A stretch of 64,000 bases of DNA from Actinomycetota bacterium (GTDB taxonomy: Bacteria > Actinomycetota > Acidimicrobiia > IMCC26256 > PALSA-610), in contig SXHN01000118.1 in the NCBI GenBank assembly GCA_005773635.1, positions 124,001-188,000 of the forward strand. The letters run 5' to 3'. The translations under genes were made by a program, and so were the position numbers. The first letter of the stretch is position 1. Each line of letters starts with the position of its first letter. The notes under the pieces were generated by a model. It saw nothing but the letters and a program-made list of their open reading frames with translations. It did not search any database and was not told the origin of the DNA. Below are positions 8,514-16,890 of the stretch, piece by piece.

Positions 8514-9140
8514 TCAGAGTTCGATAACGCCGCTGCGCCGAGCAGTCGCGACCGCTTGCAACCGCGACGAAACGCCCAACTTCGCGAAGATTCGCCGGAC
8601 GTGAGTGCGAACCGTGTTGCGGCTGATGTGCAGGACTGCCGCAATTTCACTGTCCGCATGCCCATCCGCGAGCAACTTGACGATTCCTAACTCGCGGTCA
8701 GTTAACCCAAAGTCCTTCGAGGTCGCATCTTCAAACGCGCCCTCAATCAAAATAGAGACCCGGCCGCTGCGCGCTGCTCGAATCGCAGCAACCAGATCTT
8801 CGGCCGGTCGATTCTTACTGATGACGGCCGCCGCGCCGTGCGCCAAAGCCAAGGGCACTGTGTCACTTCGGACCGACGCCACCAGTAAAATGAATAACGT
8901 TTCCGGTAACTTTTCGTGCCAAACACGCAATAAATCCATCCCCGACTCGCCATCGAGTTGGAGGTCGAGAACCACAACGTCGACCGGCTGATCCATCAGA
9001 ATCGCGCCTGCGGAGCAGATATCGGTCACCGACGCAACGAGCCGTAAATCGACCTCACCGGCGATCGCTTCAGCTACAACCTCGCCAAACATCGCGTGGT
9101 CGTCAACCACCAAGACTCCCGCTACTCGCTGTGTCATCAT
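8514..9140 (-). CDS. LuxR/NarL-family response regulator (orphan)
   Basis: A 208-residue two-domain regulator. The receiver domain has acidic residues in VLVVDDHAMFG, the phospho-acceptor D59 (VVLDLQLDGESG) and a lysine in ISKNRP. The C-terminal LuxR-type helix-turn-helix reads LTDRELGIVKLLADG, then ISRNTVRTHVRRIFAKLG. The ATG at 9140, with another directly after it, is preferred to an upstream in-frame start at 9362. The extra 74 residues would have no receiver-like sequence and would run under the divergent promoter of the next gene. No histidine kinase is adjacent, so its signal is unknown. It resembles the second orphan regulator at 48245 in domain layout. Confidence 0.88.
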   Translation of the reverse strand: MMTQRVAGVLVVDDHAMFGEVVAEAIAGEVDLRLVASVTDICSAGAILMDQPVDVVVLDLQLDGESGMDLLRVWHEKLPETLFILLVASVRSDTVPLALAHGAAAVISKNRPAEDLVAAIRAARSGRVSILIEGAFEDATSKDFGLTDRELGIVKLLADGHADSEIAAVLHISRNTVRTHVRRIFAKLGVSSRLQAVATARRSGVIEL

Positions 9141-9323
9141 GTTCGAATGCCCGTCACTAGAAATCTTGGTGGAGTTACGATCCGGTCCAGGGAACCGCAA
9201 CGACCGGAACGTACTGTCCACGCAGCGTGAACCTGCGGCAATCCCAAGGCACTTTTCGAACACACTTCGTGACGTGTTGCCGATCCCACAGTCAGTGAAC
9301 ACACGATTCCAGGAGGAGCCAGA

Positions 9324-10085
9324 ATGAAAATGGCCGCAATCCAACACGACGTGACCTGGCAAGACGGCCCAGTTACTACGCAGGCGTTACGTCCCCGCAT
9401 CCAGCTTGCCGCCGATGGCGGAGCGCGCGTCATCGTGCTGCCCGAAATGTTCGCAACTGGCTTCTCCATGGACACTGCCCTCATTGCGCAACGCCCCGAT
9501 GGCCAGATTGCCACGTTCCTGCACGACAGCGCCGCCGACAACTCATGTTGGGTCGGGGGATCGTTTGCATGCGTTGCTGATGGCACTCCCCTAGCAACCA
9601 ATCGCTTCATGATCGCGGGTCCGGCTGGCGAAACCGTTTGGTACGACAAGATCCACCCCTTCACCTACGCGCAGGAACATCTGGCGTATAGCCCTGGTAC
9701 GTCAACTGAAGTCGTTGATATCGAAGGCGTGCGCTGCGCATTATTTGTCTGTTACGACCTTCGCTTCGCCAACGACTTTTGGAAAGTCGCGCCGGACACC
9801 GACGTGTATCTCGTACCGGCGAATTGGCCTAGCACTCGCGCTCACCATTGGCGCTCGTTGCTGGTTGCGCGCGCAATCGAGAACCAGGCCTACGTCGTTG
9901 GGTGCAACCGGGTGGGAACTGCAGACAAACTCGATTACCAAGGTGACTCGATGATGATCGACCCACTCGGTCGAACGCTGGCCCAAGCGACTCACAGCGA
10001 AGCGATCCTCTTCGCCGAAATCGACCCTGTCGTCGTCGCGTCCACACGAAACCGGTTCCCATTTCTCGCCGATCGCAGGCCCTAA
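9324..10085 (+). CDS. Carbon-nitrogen hydrolase, omega-amidase (YafV/NIT2) like
   Basis: A 253-residue nitrilase-superfamily amidase with the full Glu-Lys-Cys triad: E41 (VLPEMFATGFSM), K109 (WYDKIHPF) and C143 (FVCYDLRF). The LPEMFxTGFSM segment is characteristic of the YafV/omega-amidase branch. That branch hydrolyses 2-oxoglutaramate or 2-oxosuccinamate to the oxo acid and ammonia, and may also clean up deaminated glutathione. A strong AGGAGG site at 9312-9317 fixes the ATG start. The protein is cytosolic and single-domain. Its transaminase partner is not adjacent, although aminotransferases lie at 4771 and 55080. The branch is fairly clear, but the true substrate is uncertain. Confidence 0.85.
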   Translation: MKMAAIQHDVTWQDGPVTTQALRPRIQLAADGGARVIVLPEMFATGFSMDTALIAQRPDGQIATFLHDSAADNSCWVGGSFACVADGTPLATNRFMIAGPAGETVWYDKIHPFTYAQEHLAYSPGTSTEVVDIEGVRCALFVCYDLRFANDFWKVAPDTDVYLVPANWPSTRAHHWRSLLVARAIENQAYVVGCNRVGTADKLDYQGDSMMIDPLGRTLAQATHSEAILFAEIDPVVVASTRNRFPFLADRRP

Positions 10086-10167
10086 GCCCTCAGCCAAGGG
10101 CCGTCGTTGAGCTCAGCAAATTCGCACCGGACCTCAATTTTGCCACCGAGCGCTCCGATAAGACTTC

Positions 10168-11796
10168 GTGAAACTCACGCTGCGTCGAAGTTGCTGCGCG
10201 GCACTCCTCGCAGCCACATCGTTGAGTGCGATTCCTGCGAAGCAGCAGGAGGCCACAGCCGCGCTCGCACCGAGTTTGGCCTGGCAACGCAATCTGAGTG
10301 GCCGGATTCAGCTCTCGGCGCCAACGATCGCGGACATCAACGGGGATGGCGTCAACGAAGTGATCGTGGGTGACCTCGATGGGTGGGTGCACGTGTACCG
10401 CGGCGACGGGGCCGCCGAATTACCCGGTTGGCCGCAACGCGCCCGTGTCAACGGAGTGCACGCAACGGCGGTTGATAGTTCGCCGGCCGTTGCCGACCTC
10501 GACCGTGACGGCAAGCCTGAAATCATCGTCGGCGGCACGTCGGTGTGGGTTCCAAATCAACAGGGTGGGTTGGTGGTATTCAACAACGACGGAACGCTGC
10601 GATGGCGTTGGCAAGGCATCGACTACATCACAATTTGGGGCACCACGAGCTTCAATCACGACGGATACACCGAAGGAAACCTCACTGCACCGGCAATTGG
10701 CGACATCGACGGCGACAAGTATCCCGACATTGTCTTCGGCACGCTCGAAGCGCGAATTCATGCGTTGAATCGCCACGGTCAAGAGATCGCCGGGTTTCCG
10801 TATCAAGCCGACGACACGGTGTGGGCGTCAGCAAGTTTGTACGACTCTGACGGTGACGGACGCCAAGAAATCTTCATCGGATCGCCCAGCACCGGAGGCG
10901 GTCCGCAGCCCCACATGGGCGGCACGATGTTCGCGCTCGATTGGCAGACCAACGGCACCGTTGCAACGAGGTGGCGCAACAACATCGGAGAATCAATCGA
11001 CGCGTCTCCCGCGATCGCCGACATCAACGGTGATGGACGCATGGAAGTCATCACAACAACAAGTTGGGCTTTTTCAAACGCCCATAGCCGCATGATTTGG
11101 GCCTGGCATCTCAATGACGGCAGCCGAGTACCGGGGTGGCCAGTCGACACCGGGAGCATCACGCCCGGCAGCATCGCGGTCGGCGATGTCGATGGCAATT
11201 CGTCGATCGACGTCGTCGCGGGGAGTTGGGACGGGCGGGTCCGAGCCTATCGGGGCAACGGCCAAAAAATTTGGGATTCCGACGTGTTCGCTGGACAACC
11301 GCGCCGAGTGAAAATTGAGGGTTCGCTCGCAATCGCTGATGCCGATGGTGACGACGACCAAGACGTATTCGTGTCCGCAAATAATCAAACCATCATCCTC
11401 AATGGGCCCAACGGTGCCATCGTTGCCCAGGCCTTAGGTGCGGGATATGCGTACTTCAACGCGCCAGCGATTGGGATGGTGAACAAAAAGTGGTCGTTGG
11501 TAATCGCAGGATTCGTCGCCGGTCATCCAGTGCCCGAGACGCATCCGGGTGCAACCGGGCGAATCTCAGTGTTTACCCTTGGTGCAAACAGCCTCCGCGC
11601 CGACTGGCCAATGTTCCGTCACGATGCGGCGCGCACCGGTCGTTATTCGGCTCCCGCATCCCGGGCACTAGCGCCGTGGCAGTGCGCCCACAACATCACG
11701 CCACCACCAAAAACCCGCGTCGACGGTCGAACCCCGAGACTCGGAAATGGCGCGATTCCCAAGTCCAAGACCTGTGGCCCCTCCCCATCGAGGTAA
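10168..11796 (+). CDS. Secreted FG-GAP/VCBS-type beta-propeller protein
   Basis: A 542-residue secreted protein starting at GTG. A signal peptide occupies about residues 1-30 (basic KLTLRR, then a hydrophobic stretch CCAALLAATSLSAIPA). Seven calcium-loop motifs of the D-x-[DN]-x-[DN]-G type follow at about residues 56, 110, 179, 226, 285, 340 and 391 (for example DINGDGVNE and DVDGNSSID). They are spaced as in FG-GAP/VCBS repeats that build a seven-bladed propeller. Near the end is WPMFRHDAARTGR, a sequence common in secreted bacterial propellers. A tail with two cysteines follows. The protein probably acts extracellularly in adhesion or polymer binding. No catalytic residues are recognised. 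A second secreted repeat protein follows 111 bases later. Confidence 0.85.
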   Translation: MKLTLRRSCCAALLAATSLSAIPAKQQEATAALAPSLAWQRNLSGRIQLSAPTIADINGDGVNEVIVGDLDGWVHVYRGDGAAELPGWPQRARVNGVHATAVDSSPAVADLDRDGKPEIIVGGTSVWVPNQQGGLVVFNNDGTLRWRWQGIDYITIWGTTSFNHDGYTEGNLTAPAIGDIDGDKYPDIVFGTLEARIHALNRHGQEIAGFPYQADDTVWASASLYDSDGDGRQEIFIGSPSTGGGPQPHMGGTMFALDWQTNGTVATRWRNNIGESIDASPAIADINGDGRMEVITTTSWAFSNAHSRMIWAWHLNDGSRVPGWPVDTGSITPGSIAVGDVDGNSSIDVVAGSWDGRVRAYRGNGQKIWDSDVFAGQPRRVKIEGSLAIADADGDDDQDVFVSANNQTIILNGPNGAIVAQALGAGYAYFNAPAIGMVNKKWSLVIAGFVAGHPVPETHPGATGRISVFTLGANSLRADWPMFRHDAARTGRYSAPASRALAPWQCAHNITPPPKTRVDGRTPRLGNGAIPKSKTCGPSPSR

Positions 11797-11907
11797 ACGC
11801 AACGCACGAACATCGCGCTACATCGGTCCTTGACCCCATGCGTGTCATGCGCCACATCGGGGCACTCCAGCCTTAGACCAGACGACTCCAATTCGTTGAC
11901 GGAGTGC

Positions 11908-13713
11908 ATGATTCGTGTGAACTTGGCTGGACTCATGTTCCCTAGCCCTGCCCATCGCCGCGCCCGCACGCGAGTTTTGACGTTGATGTGCTTGTTCGCC
12001 GTGGCGACCGGCACTCTGACGGCAGCATCGCCACGATCCGACGCGGCCACGCTTGGCGGCTACGAAATTCCAACTATCGCAGATTCGAACTACGCGATTC
12101 CCGCCGGTGCCGTGTTCGTCTCGTCGAGCGGCAACGATGCCAATGCAGGCACAAGCAGCTCGCCGAAAAAGACTGTCTCCGCCGCCGTCACCGCGGCACC
12201 GTCGGGTGGAACTGTCGTCGTGCGGGCCGGCACATATCGCGGGAGCATCGGCGTTGTCACCAAACGAATAACGATCCAGGCTTATCCCCACGAAAAAGTG
12301 TGGATGAAGGGCAGCACGGTGACGACTGGCTTCGTTACCAGCGGCGCATTCTGGAAGCGGAGCTGGACCTCGACGTTGTGCGCCACGTGTTATGCAAGCA
12401 CCGCGCTCGACCCGCTATACCCCGCGGCCGGGAGCCCCGAACAGATTTTCCTCAGCGGCATTCCTCTCACTGAAGTCACGAACCAGTCGGGTCTCGGCGC
12501 CGGAAAATTCTGGCTCGATCGGACAACCGCAACCATGTGGATCGGATCGAGCCCAACGAACAAGACTGTCGAAATTACAACGCATCGTTACTTCGTAAAC
12601 TTCGCATCCGCCGCCGCAGGTTCCGCACTGAAAGGTGTTGGCATTTCGCACTTCGGCTCGCACTACAACACCGATCTACCGGCGATGGTCATCAGCAGCG
12701 CAGCCAACACCAGCTTCGATCGCAACACCTTCGCGTGGAGCGCGTCACGAGGATTGGCAGTTTTCGCGGCTGCTCCTACGATCACCAACAACCTCTTTGT
12801 CAATAACGGCATGAACGGTCTCTTGGCGAATACCGCCGACGGCATGAGCTTCACCGGAAACCGCATTTCCGCTTCAAACGTTGAACATTTTGCTATCGCG
12901 GCCGCATCCACCGCCGTAGTCGCGGCGGCCAAAATCACCTCTACACGCGGTGCGATGTTTTCGAACAACATCTTCTCCGACAACATCGCGACCGGCCTGT
13001 GGTTCGATATCAGCACTTCTTTGTTGACGATCGTGCACAACACTTCCGTGCGCAACGCGTCCCACGGATTTCAGCTGGAGTTGTCGGCCGACGTCACGCT
13101 CGCTGACAACGTCAGCGCGAACAACGCACGCGATGGAATCCGTATTTCTGGGTCGAACCGGATCGAGGTGTGGCACAACACAGTCGTGAACAACGGTTAC
13201 TCCCAAATTGGTGTCTACGAAGACGCCCGCACCAATACCAACGCGACACAAATCGCGCAGGGCATAACCTGGGACACTGCTGCGGTACGGGTGAAAAACA
13301 ACGTAGTCATGGCTGGCGCCAATTCTGCGCGGCCCGTGTTCTACAGCTTCGACCTCAACGTTCCGGTCAAATACTCAACGCTCACGATGGTCACTGCCGA
13401 TGACCGCAACATCTGGGGTCGCACAAGTTCGATCACCACCAAGTACGCGGCGTCGATTCAGCTCACACTGACGAGCAAAGGCACATACACGACCTTCCCG
13501 GCGTGGGTAACAGGTACGGGACGAGAGTTAAAGAGCGCCTTCGCCGACAACACTGCACTCAGCACGATATTCGTGGACACAGCGGCGGGAAACTACGCCC
13601 TGGCGACGACTGCGCCAAGTGTGTACCCAGGTTCCTTACCGACGACCGTAAAAACTGCGCTCGGCGTCGCGGCGGTCGCAAAAATCGGTGCGTATGGCGC
13701 CCCGATCGCGTAA
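11908..13713 (+). CDS. Secreted right-handed parallel beta-helix protein
   Basis: A 601-residue protein with a signal peptide: an arginine-rich start, then TRVLTLMCLFAVATGTLTA. The segment AVFVSSSGNDANAGTSSSPK with GGTVVVRAGTYRGS is the entry motif of many DUF1565/pectate-lyase-like beta-helix proteins. Numerous irregular coils follow, with asparagine ladders such as ITNNLFVNNGMNGLLAN and VSANNARDGIRISGSN. These proteins are usually polysaccharide lyases, hydrolases or surface binders, but no catalytic signature could be identified. The ATG at 11908 has GGAG just upstream. An in-frame start at 11830 would add 26 residues unlike a signal sequence, and an ATG at 11935 is a further alternative. 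Confidence 0.82.
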   Translation: MIRVNLAGLMFPSPAHRRARTRVLTLMCLFAVATGTLTAASPRSDAATLGGYEIPTIADSNYAIPAGAVFVSSSGNDANAGTSSSPKKTVSAAVTAAPSGGTVVVRAGTYRGSIGVVTKRITIQAYPHEKVWMKGSTVTTGFVTSGAFWKRSWTSTLCATCYASTALDPLYPAAGSPEQIFLSGIPLTEVTNQSGLGAGKFWLDRTTATMWIGSSPTNKTVEITTHRYFVNFASAAAGSALKGVGISHFGSHYNTDLPAMVISSAANTSFDRNTFAWSASRGLAVFAAAPTITNNLFVNNGMNGLLANTADGMSFTGNRISASNVEHFAIAAASTAVVAAAKITSTRGAMFSNNIFSDNIATGLWFDISTSLLTIVHNTSVRNASHGFQLELSADVTLADNVSANNARDGIRISGSNRIEVWHNTVVNNGYSQIGVYEDARTNTNATQIAQGITWDTAAVRVKNNVVMAGANSARPVFYSFDLNVPVKYSTLTMVTADDRNIWGRTSSITTKYAASIQLTLTSKGTYTTFPAWVTGTGRELKSAFADNTALSTIFVDTAAGNYALATTAPSVYPGSLPTTVKTALGVAAVAKIGAYGAPIA

Positions 13714-13728
13714 TCAACTCCGAATTCG

Positions 13729-14193
13729 CTAACGAATCCGAGCCTTCCAGCTATCTGGATCGTCGACCAGCATTTGCACGCTTTCAGGCAGCTGGCCACG
13801 CGCAATGTCGCCCAGCGTCACATTCTCAAGAATCGACCTGATGTTCGCCCGCAACGCGATCCACACATCGGCCAGCGCAGTTGCCGCACCGTCGTAATGC
13901 AGCTGTTCGGGGCGCTCTCCTTGGATCTCCGCGAGCGGGCCCTCGACAGCGCGAATCACATCCGCGACTGTGACTGTCTCGGGGCCTACCGCAAGGAGGT
14001 ACCCCCCGTCAGCACCCCGTTGAGTCCGCACGATGCCCGCGCGACGCAACTCACGCAAAATGTTCTCGAGAAAGTTCAGGGGTATGTGTTGCGCCGTAGC
14101 AATCGCTTCGCCTTTCACCGGCACGCCGGGAACCGCCGCCGCGAGTACCGCCGCCGCTCGCACCGCATAGTCGGCTTTGGCCGTAATCCTCAC
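13729..14193 (-). CDS. Rrf2-family transcriptional regulator without cluster-binding cysteines
   Basis: A 154-residue Rrf2 protein with an N-terminal winged helix (MRITAKADYAVRAAAVLAAA, then HIPLNFLENILRELRRAGIV, RGADGGYLL) and a dimerisation helix. It contains no cysteine at all, so it cannot bind an iron-sulfur cluster as IscR and NsrR do. Such forms include the cysteine-metabolism regulator CymR. It is divergent from a TauE/SafE anion transporter across a 190-base region holding a consensus-like promoter and two GTTGA/TCAAC palindromes, so control of sulfur-compound transport is a reasonable inference. It converges on the beta-helix gene with 15 bases between the stops. Confidence 0.88.
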   Translation of the reverse strand: MRITAKADYAVRAAAVLAAAVPGVPVKGEAIATAQHIPLNFLENILRELRRAGIVRTQRGADGGYLLAVGPETVTVADVIRAVEGPLAEIQGERPEQLHYDGAATALADVWIALRANIRSILENVTLGDIARGQLPESVQMLVDDPDSWKARIR

Positions 14194-14225
14194 AGGTCAC
14201 ATTCTGCACTATCTCAAGCGTCTCA

Positions 14226-14274
14226 GTTGACATTTCAACCAACGGACTCCTATGATCTCAACAAATTTAGTTGA
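14226..14274 (+). promoter_or_regulatory. Promoter with two overlapping GTTGA/TCAAC palindromes
   Basis: TTGACA at 14227-14232 and TATGAT at 14251-14256, 18 bases apart, make a near-consensus sigma-70-type promoter pointing at the TauE/SafE gene, with a leader of roughly 120 bases. GTTGA-N4-TCAAC at 14226-14239 overlaps the -35 box. TCAAC-N7-GTTGA at 14258-14274 covers the expected transcription start. Two symmetrical sites flanking the polymerase footprint suggest repression by the divergent Rrf2 protein. The sequence is seen directly; the binding is inferred. Confidence 0.6.
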
Positions 14275-14383
14275 CAAAGTGCACATTGCGTCGTGCCGAT
14301 AGGACACTCGTGGATTTCAACTGGCACCAGTCGCTCACCAAACTGATCCAGCGATTGACACCACCCGCCGTCGGAGCACGGCG

Positions 14384-15301
14384 ATGACCGACCTCATCAT
14401 GGTCGCCATCGCGGGTTTCGCCGCTTCCATGGTGGACGGCGCACTCGGCATGGGATTCGGCCCCACATCTTCCACGATATTGCTCAGCAGCGGGCTCAGC
14501 CCGGCTGCAGCATCTGCGACGGTCAATATCGCCAAGATCGCGGCGGGGATTACCGCGGGACTGTCCCACTGGAAGTTTAAGAACATCGACCGACGCCTAG
14601 TGCTCAAGCTCGCCATCCCCGGCAGCATCGGCGCGATTATCGGCACCACGGTCTTGGCCAACGTCGACGGAAAATCCATACGCCCGTATCTGGCCGCGCT
14701 GCTGATCTTGGTCGGGTTCCGAATTCTGCTGCGATTCAGCACGGCGCTGCCAAAGGCAGCCGCGTCTGTATCCGACCAGGGCGATACTGCGACATCCACA
14801 CCGACGACGAGATTCAACGAACGTGGCGTTGAGGCCGCGGGCGCAGCTGGCGGGATCACCAATGGCCTCATCGGAGCATGGGGCCCAGTGGTGACGCCGT
14901 TCTTGTTGCACCGCGGCGTCCCTCCGCGCTACGCCATCGGCTCGGTCAACACCGCAGAGGTCGCAGTCGCGATTACGTCTGCCGGGTCCCTTCTCACGTC
15001 CGCGCAGGGATCGGGCATCGAGCTCAGCGTCGTCCTGGCAATGCTTGCGGGTGGAGTTGCCGCGGCACCGCTCGCTGCGTACGTGGTGCGATTTGTGCCC
15101 GCGCGCCTGATGGGCCTGGCAGTGGCGATGCTGTTGCTGCTGACCCAAGCACGCGAACTCGCGAATCTGCATGACTTCCCCGGGAGCCGTTGGATCGCGT
15201 ATATCGGAATTCCCGTGGCGGTCGCGCTAGCCGCGCTGCGACCGCGGCTAGAACGTCGCGCAGCCGCCCGCCGCGCGGCAGCCGCTACAAACCGCCCATA
15301 A
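14384..15301 (+). CDS. TauE/SafE-family membrane anion transporter
   Basis: A 305-residue integral membrane protein with about eight hydrophobic segments in two halves. Each half starts with the family's Gly-rich turn: MVDGALGMGFGPTSSTIL near residue 17 and GGITNGLIGAWGPVVTPFLL near residue 155. The halves are joined by a hydrophilic loop at about 120-145. TauE/SafE proteins export sulfite or sulfoacetate or move related small anions across the cytoplasmic membrane. The gene is divergent from an Rrf2 regulator, in keeping with sulfur metabolism. The C-terminus is a basic arginine/alanine tail. The last 17 bases overlap the convergent SDR gene. Substrate and direction cannot be read from the sequence. 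Confidence 0.85.
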   Translation: MTDLIMVAIAGFAASMVDGALGMGFGPTSSTILLSSGLSPAAASATVNIAKIAAGITAGLSHWKFKNIDRRLVLKLAIPGSIGAIIGTTVLANVDGKSIRPYLAALLILVGFRILLRFSTALPKAAASVSDQGDTATSTPTTRFNERGVEAAGAAGGITNGLIGAWGPVVTPFLLHRGVPPRYAIGSVNTAEVAVAITSAGSLLTSAQGSGIELSVVLAMLAGGVAAAPLAAYVVRFVPARLMGLAVAMLLLLTQARELANLHDFPGSRWIAYIGIPVAVALAALRPRLERRAAARRAAAATNRP

Positions 15302-16103
15302 TTTCGTTGATGTCAATCTGACCAGTTGTCATGGCGCCAAGGAAGCCGCCATCGACATGAATCGCTTCCGCAGCGACGTACGAACTCCTAGGGCTGTTCA
15401 TGAAGATCATCGGCCAGGCTTGTTCTGCAGCCGATGATCGCCGCCCCGATGGCCCGATGAACGCATCGATCAACGCCTTGCCGTTTTGTTCCTCGAAGGT
15501 TGGCATCATTGCGGTGTCGGTCGGGCCAGGATTCGCACAGTTCAAGCGGATGCCTTGCTCCATCAACTGCGCGCCGCGCCAAGCAACCCAAGCATTCACG
15601 ATCTTCTTCGACGGGTAGTAACCCGTAGCGATCGCGGCGGGGTTCGCTTCGCACCAGGCTTTACCTGCATCAAACCCTTCGGTGCTGACAATCGGCATCA
15701 ACGCTTCGAGGTCTTGTTGCCAGCCCAAACCCGCATTCGAGGCGACACACACAATCGACGCGCCCGACGACATCGATGGCACCAATGACTCGATGAGGTG
15801 GCGCGCACCGACGAAGTTCACCACCACGGTGTCGATGTCTGAAAACGGCGCACCGGGAAGGCCCGCGATGCTGAATATCGAGTCGACGGGAACGCCAATT
15901 TCGACCACGGCCGCGTCGATCGATGCTTTATCGCGCAAATCAACCTGCACGAACGACTTGACCGCCACCTCGGTGGGTTGAACGTCGAGGCCGATGACCT
16001 CGGCACCGAGATCCACCAAGATGGAAGCCGCGGCGGCGCCCATCCCCGAAGCGCAACCAGTGACGACCACTCGTTTGCCTTCGTACTGCAACGGGTCTTT
16101 CAT
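15285..16103 (-). CDS. Short-chain dehydrogenase/reductase
   Basis: A 272-residue classical SDR. The dinucleotide loop is TGCASGMG near residue 14. VVASNAG-type strand residues are replaced by VCVASNAGLG, and the active-site tyrosine/lysine lie in GYYPSKK with the N-x-x-P segment NCANPGPTDTAM. A region between the two (about 125-150) is longer than in typical SDRs, resembling the 3-alpha-hydroxysteroid dehydrogenase/carbonyl reductase (HsdA) branch. Start choice: the ATG at 16103 has GGAG nine bases upstream, while further in-frame starts (ATG 16112, TTG 16118) sit inside or against that site. The next gene upstream on this strand starts at 16683 and ends 22 bases away, so co-transcription is possible. 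Confidence 0.85.
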   Translation of the reverse strand: MKDPLQYEGKRVVVTGCASGMGAAAASILVDLGAEVIGLDVQPTEVAVKSFVQVDLRDKASIDAAVVEIGVPVDSIFSIAGLPGAPFSDIDTVVVNFVGARHLIESLVPSMSSGASIVCVASNAGLGWQQDLEALMPIVSTEGFDAGKAWCEANPAAIATGYYPSKKIVNAWVAWRGAQLMEQGIRLNCANPGPTDTAMMPTFEEQNGKALIDAFIGPSGRRSSAAEQAWPMIFMNSPRSSYVAAEAIHVDGGFLGAMTTGQIDINEIMGGL

Positions 16104-16125
16104 CGATGTCATCTCCAAGATCTAT

Positions 16126-16683
16126 TTAGACAGTGCGACCAAGAAACGCGGCAAGCTGATCGGCGTTGCTCGCACCCTCTGGTGCAGCCTGTTCCATGCC
16201 GAAGACTGCGCCATCTTCGCTACGAAATGCTGGCTGAATTGACAGCTTCGCGGCGGCCAGCAGCGTTGCCGCAAGGTCGGGCGCAATGTTGGTGTCTTGA
16301 CCAGTCGCCTTGGCAAGATCCCACGCGTGGGTGAATGTGTCGTTCGTGGCAAGACCGACAAACGCCACGCCCGGCATAACGCCGAATGGCAGGGTCAGCA
16401 TTTTCTCCATCACGCCTTCGCCCTGAAACGCGGCGATACAAGCTGCTGAGTGCTCATCGAATGCGGCCAAGTAGTCGCCTTCAGAGAACTTGGCTTCGAT
16501 TCCTGCAGGCGGAGCGCCGGTGACTCCGGATGAAAAGAAGATATTCGCGCCGACCATGTGATCGATCAACCCGCCAACATTCCATTGCGCACACGGGGTC
16601 GTGTCGCCAAGTTGATCGGCTTTGACATTCTCGAGAATTCCCCGCGAAATCGCGACCGCTTGTTCGAGTGCTTGAGTGCTCAT
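16126..16683 (-). CDS. TIGR03086/mycothiol-dependent DinB-fold family protein
   Basis: A 185-residue protein with the DinB-like four-helix bundle of the TIGR03086 / maleylpyruvate-isomerase-N family. It has the opening helix ALEQAVAISRGILENV, the CAQWNVGGLIDHMVGAN motif with its conserved WxVxxLxxH-like histidine, and a second histidine in ATNDTFTHAWDLAKATG. These histidines are the usual metal ligands. Related proteins use mycothiol as a cofactor, for example in maleylpyruvate isomerisation, but the individual reaction is unknown here. The start ATG 16683 has AAAGGAA eight bases upstream. A longer reading to 17019 lacks family sequence. A perfect 16-base palindrome lies 26-41 bases upstream. 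Confidence 0.8.
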   Translation of the reverse strand: MSTQALEQAVAISRGILENVKADQLGDTTPCAQWNVGGLIDHMVGANIFFSSGVTGAPPAGIEAKFSEGDYLAAFDEHSAACIAAFQGEGVMEKMLTLPFGVMPGVAFVGLATNDTFTHAWDLAKATGQDTNIAPDLAATLLAAAKLSIQPAFRSEDGAVFGMEQAAPEGASNADQLAAFLGRTV

Positions 16684-16708
16684 AGGTAGTTCCTTTGTCG
16701 AAGTGATG

Positions 16709-16724
16709 CCATGACGCGTCATGG
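16709..16724. promoter_or_regulatory. Perfect 16-base palindrome upstream of the DinB-fold gene
   Basis: CCATGACGCGTCATGG reads identically on both strands. It lies about 25 bases in front of the ATG at 16683 and 167 bases before the divergent ApbE gene, which fits an operator for a dimeric regulator. No regulator gene is adjacent and no second copy was noticed in the window. Confidence 0.45.
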
Positions 16725-16890
16725 GTGCTAGTGATAGCGAACCGCAATCTCGCTGCGATCTACGGGACCGTACCAGGAGCCTGCGACATTTGCCCGGGCT
16801 TGGCTCAATCTTCGCAGCCTGCTGGTCGATGACCGAGACGGTGTAGGTGCGGCTGCATGGCCGGATCGGAGCGCCCAGAAGGACGATGTC

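Noticed and set aside
9141-9362. 74-residue N-terminal extension of the response regulator at 8514.
   Set aside because: Lacks receiver-like sequence, and occupies the divergent promoter region of the omega-amidase gene.
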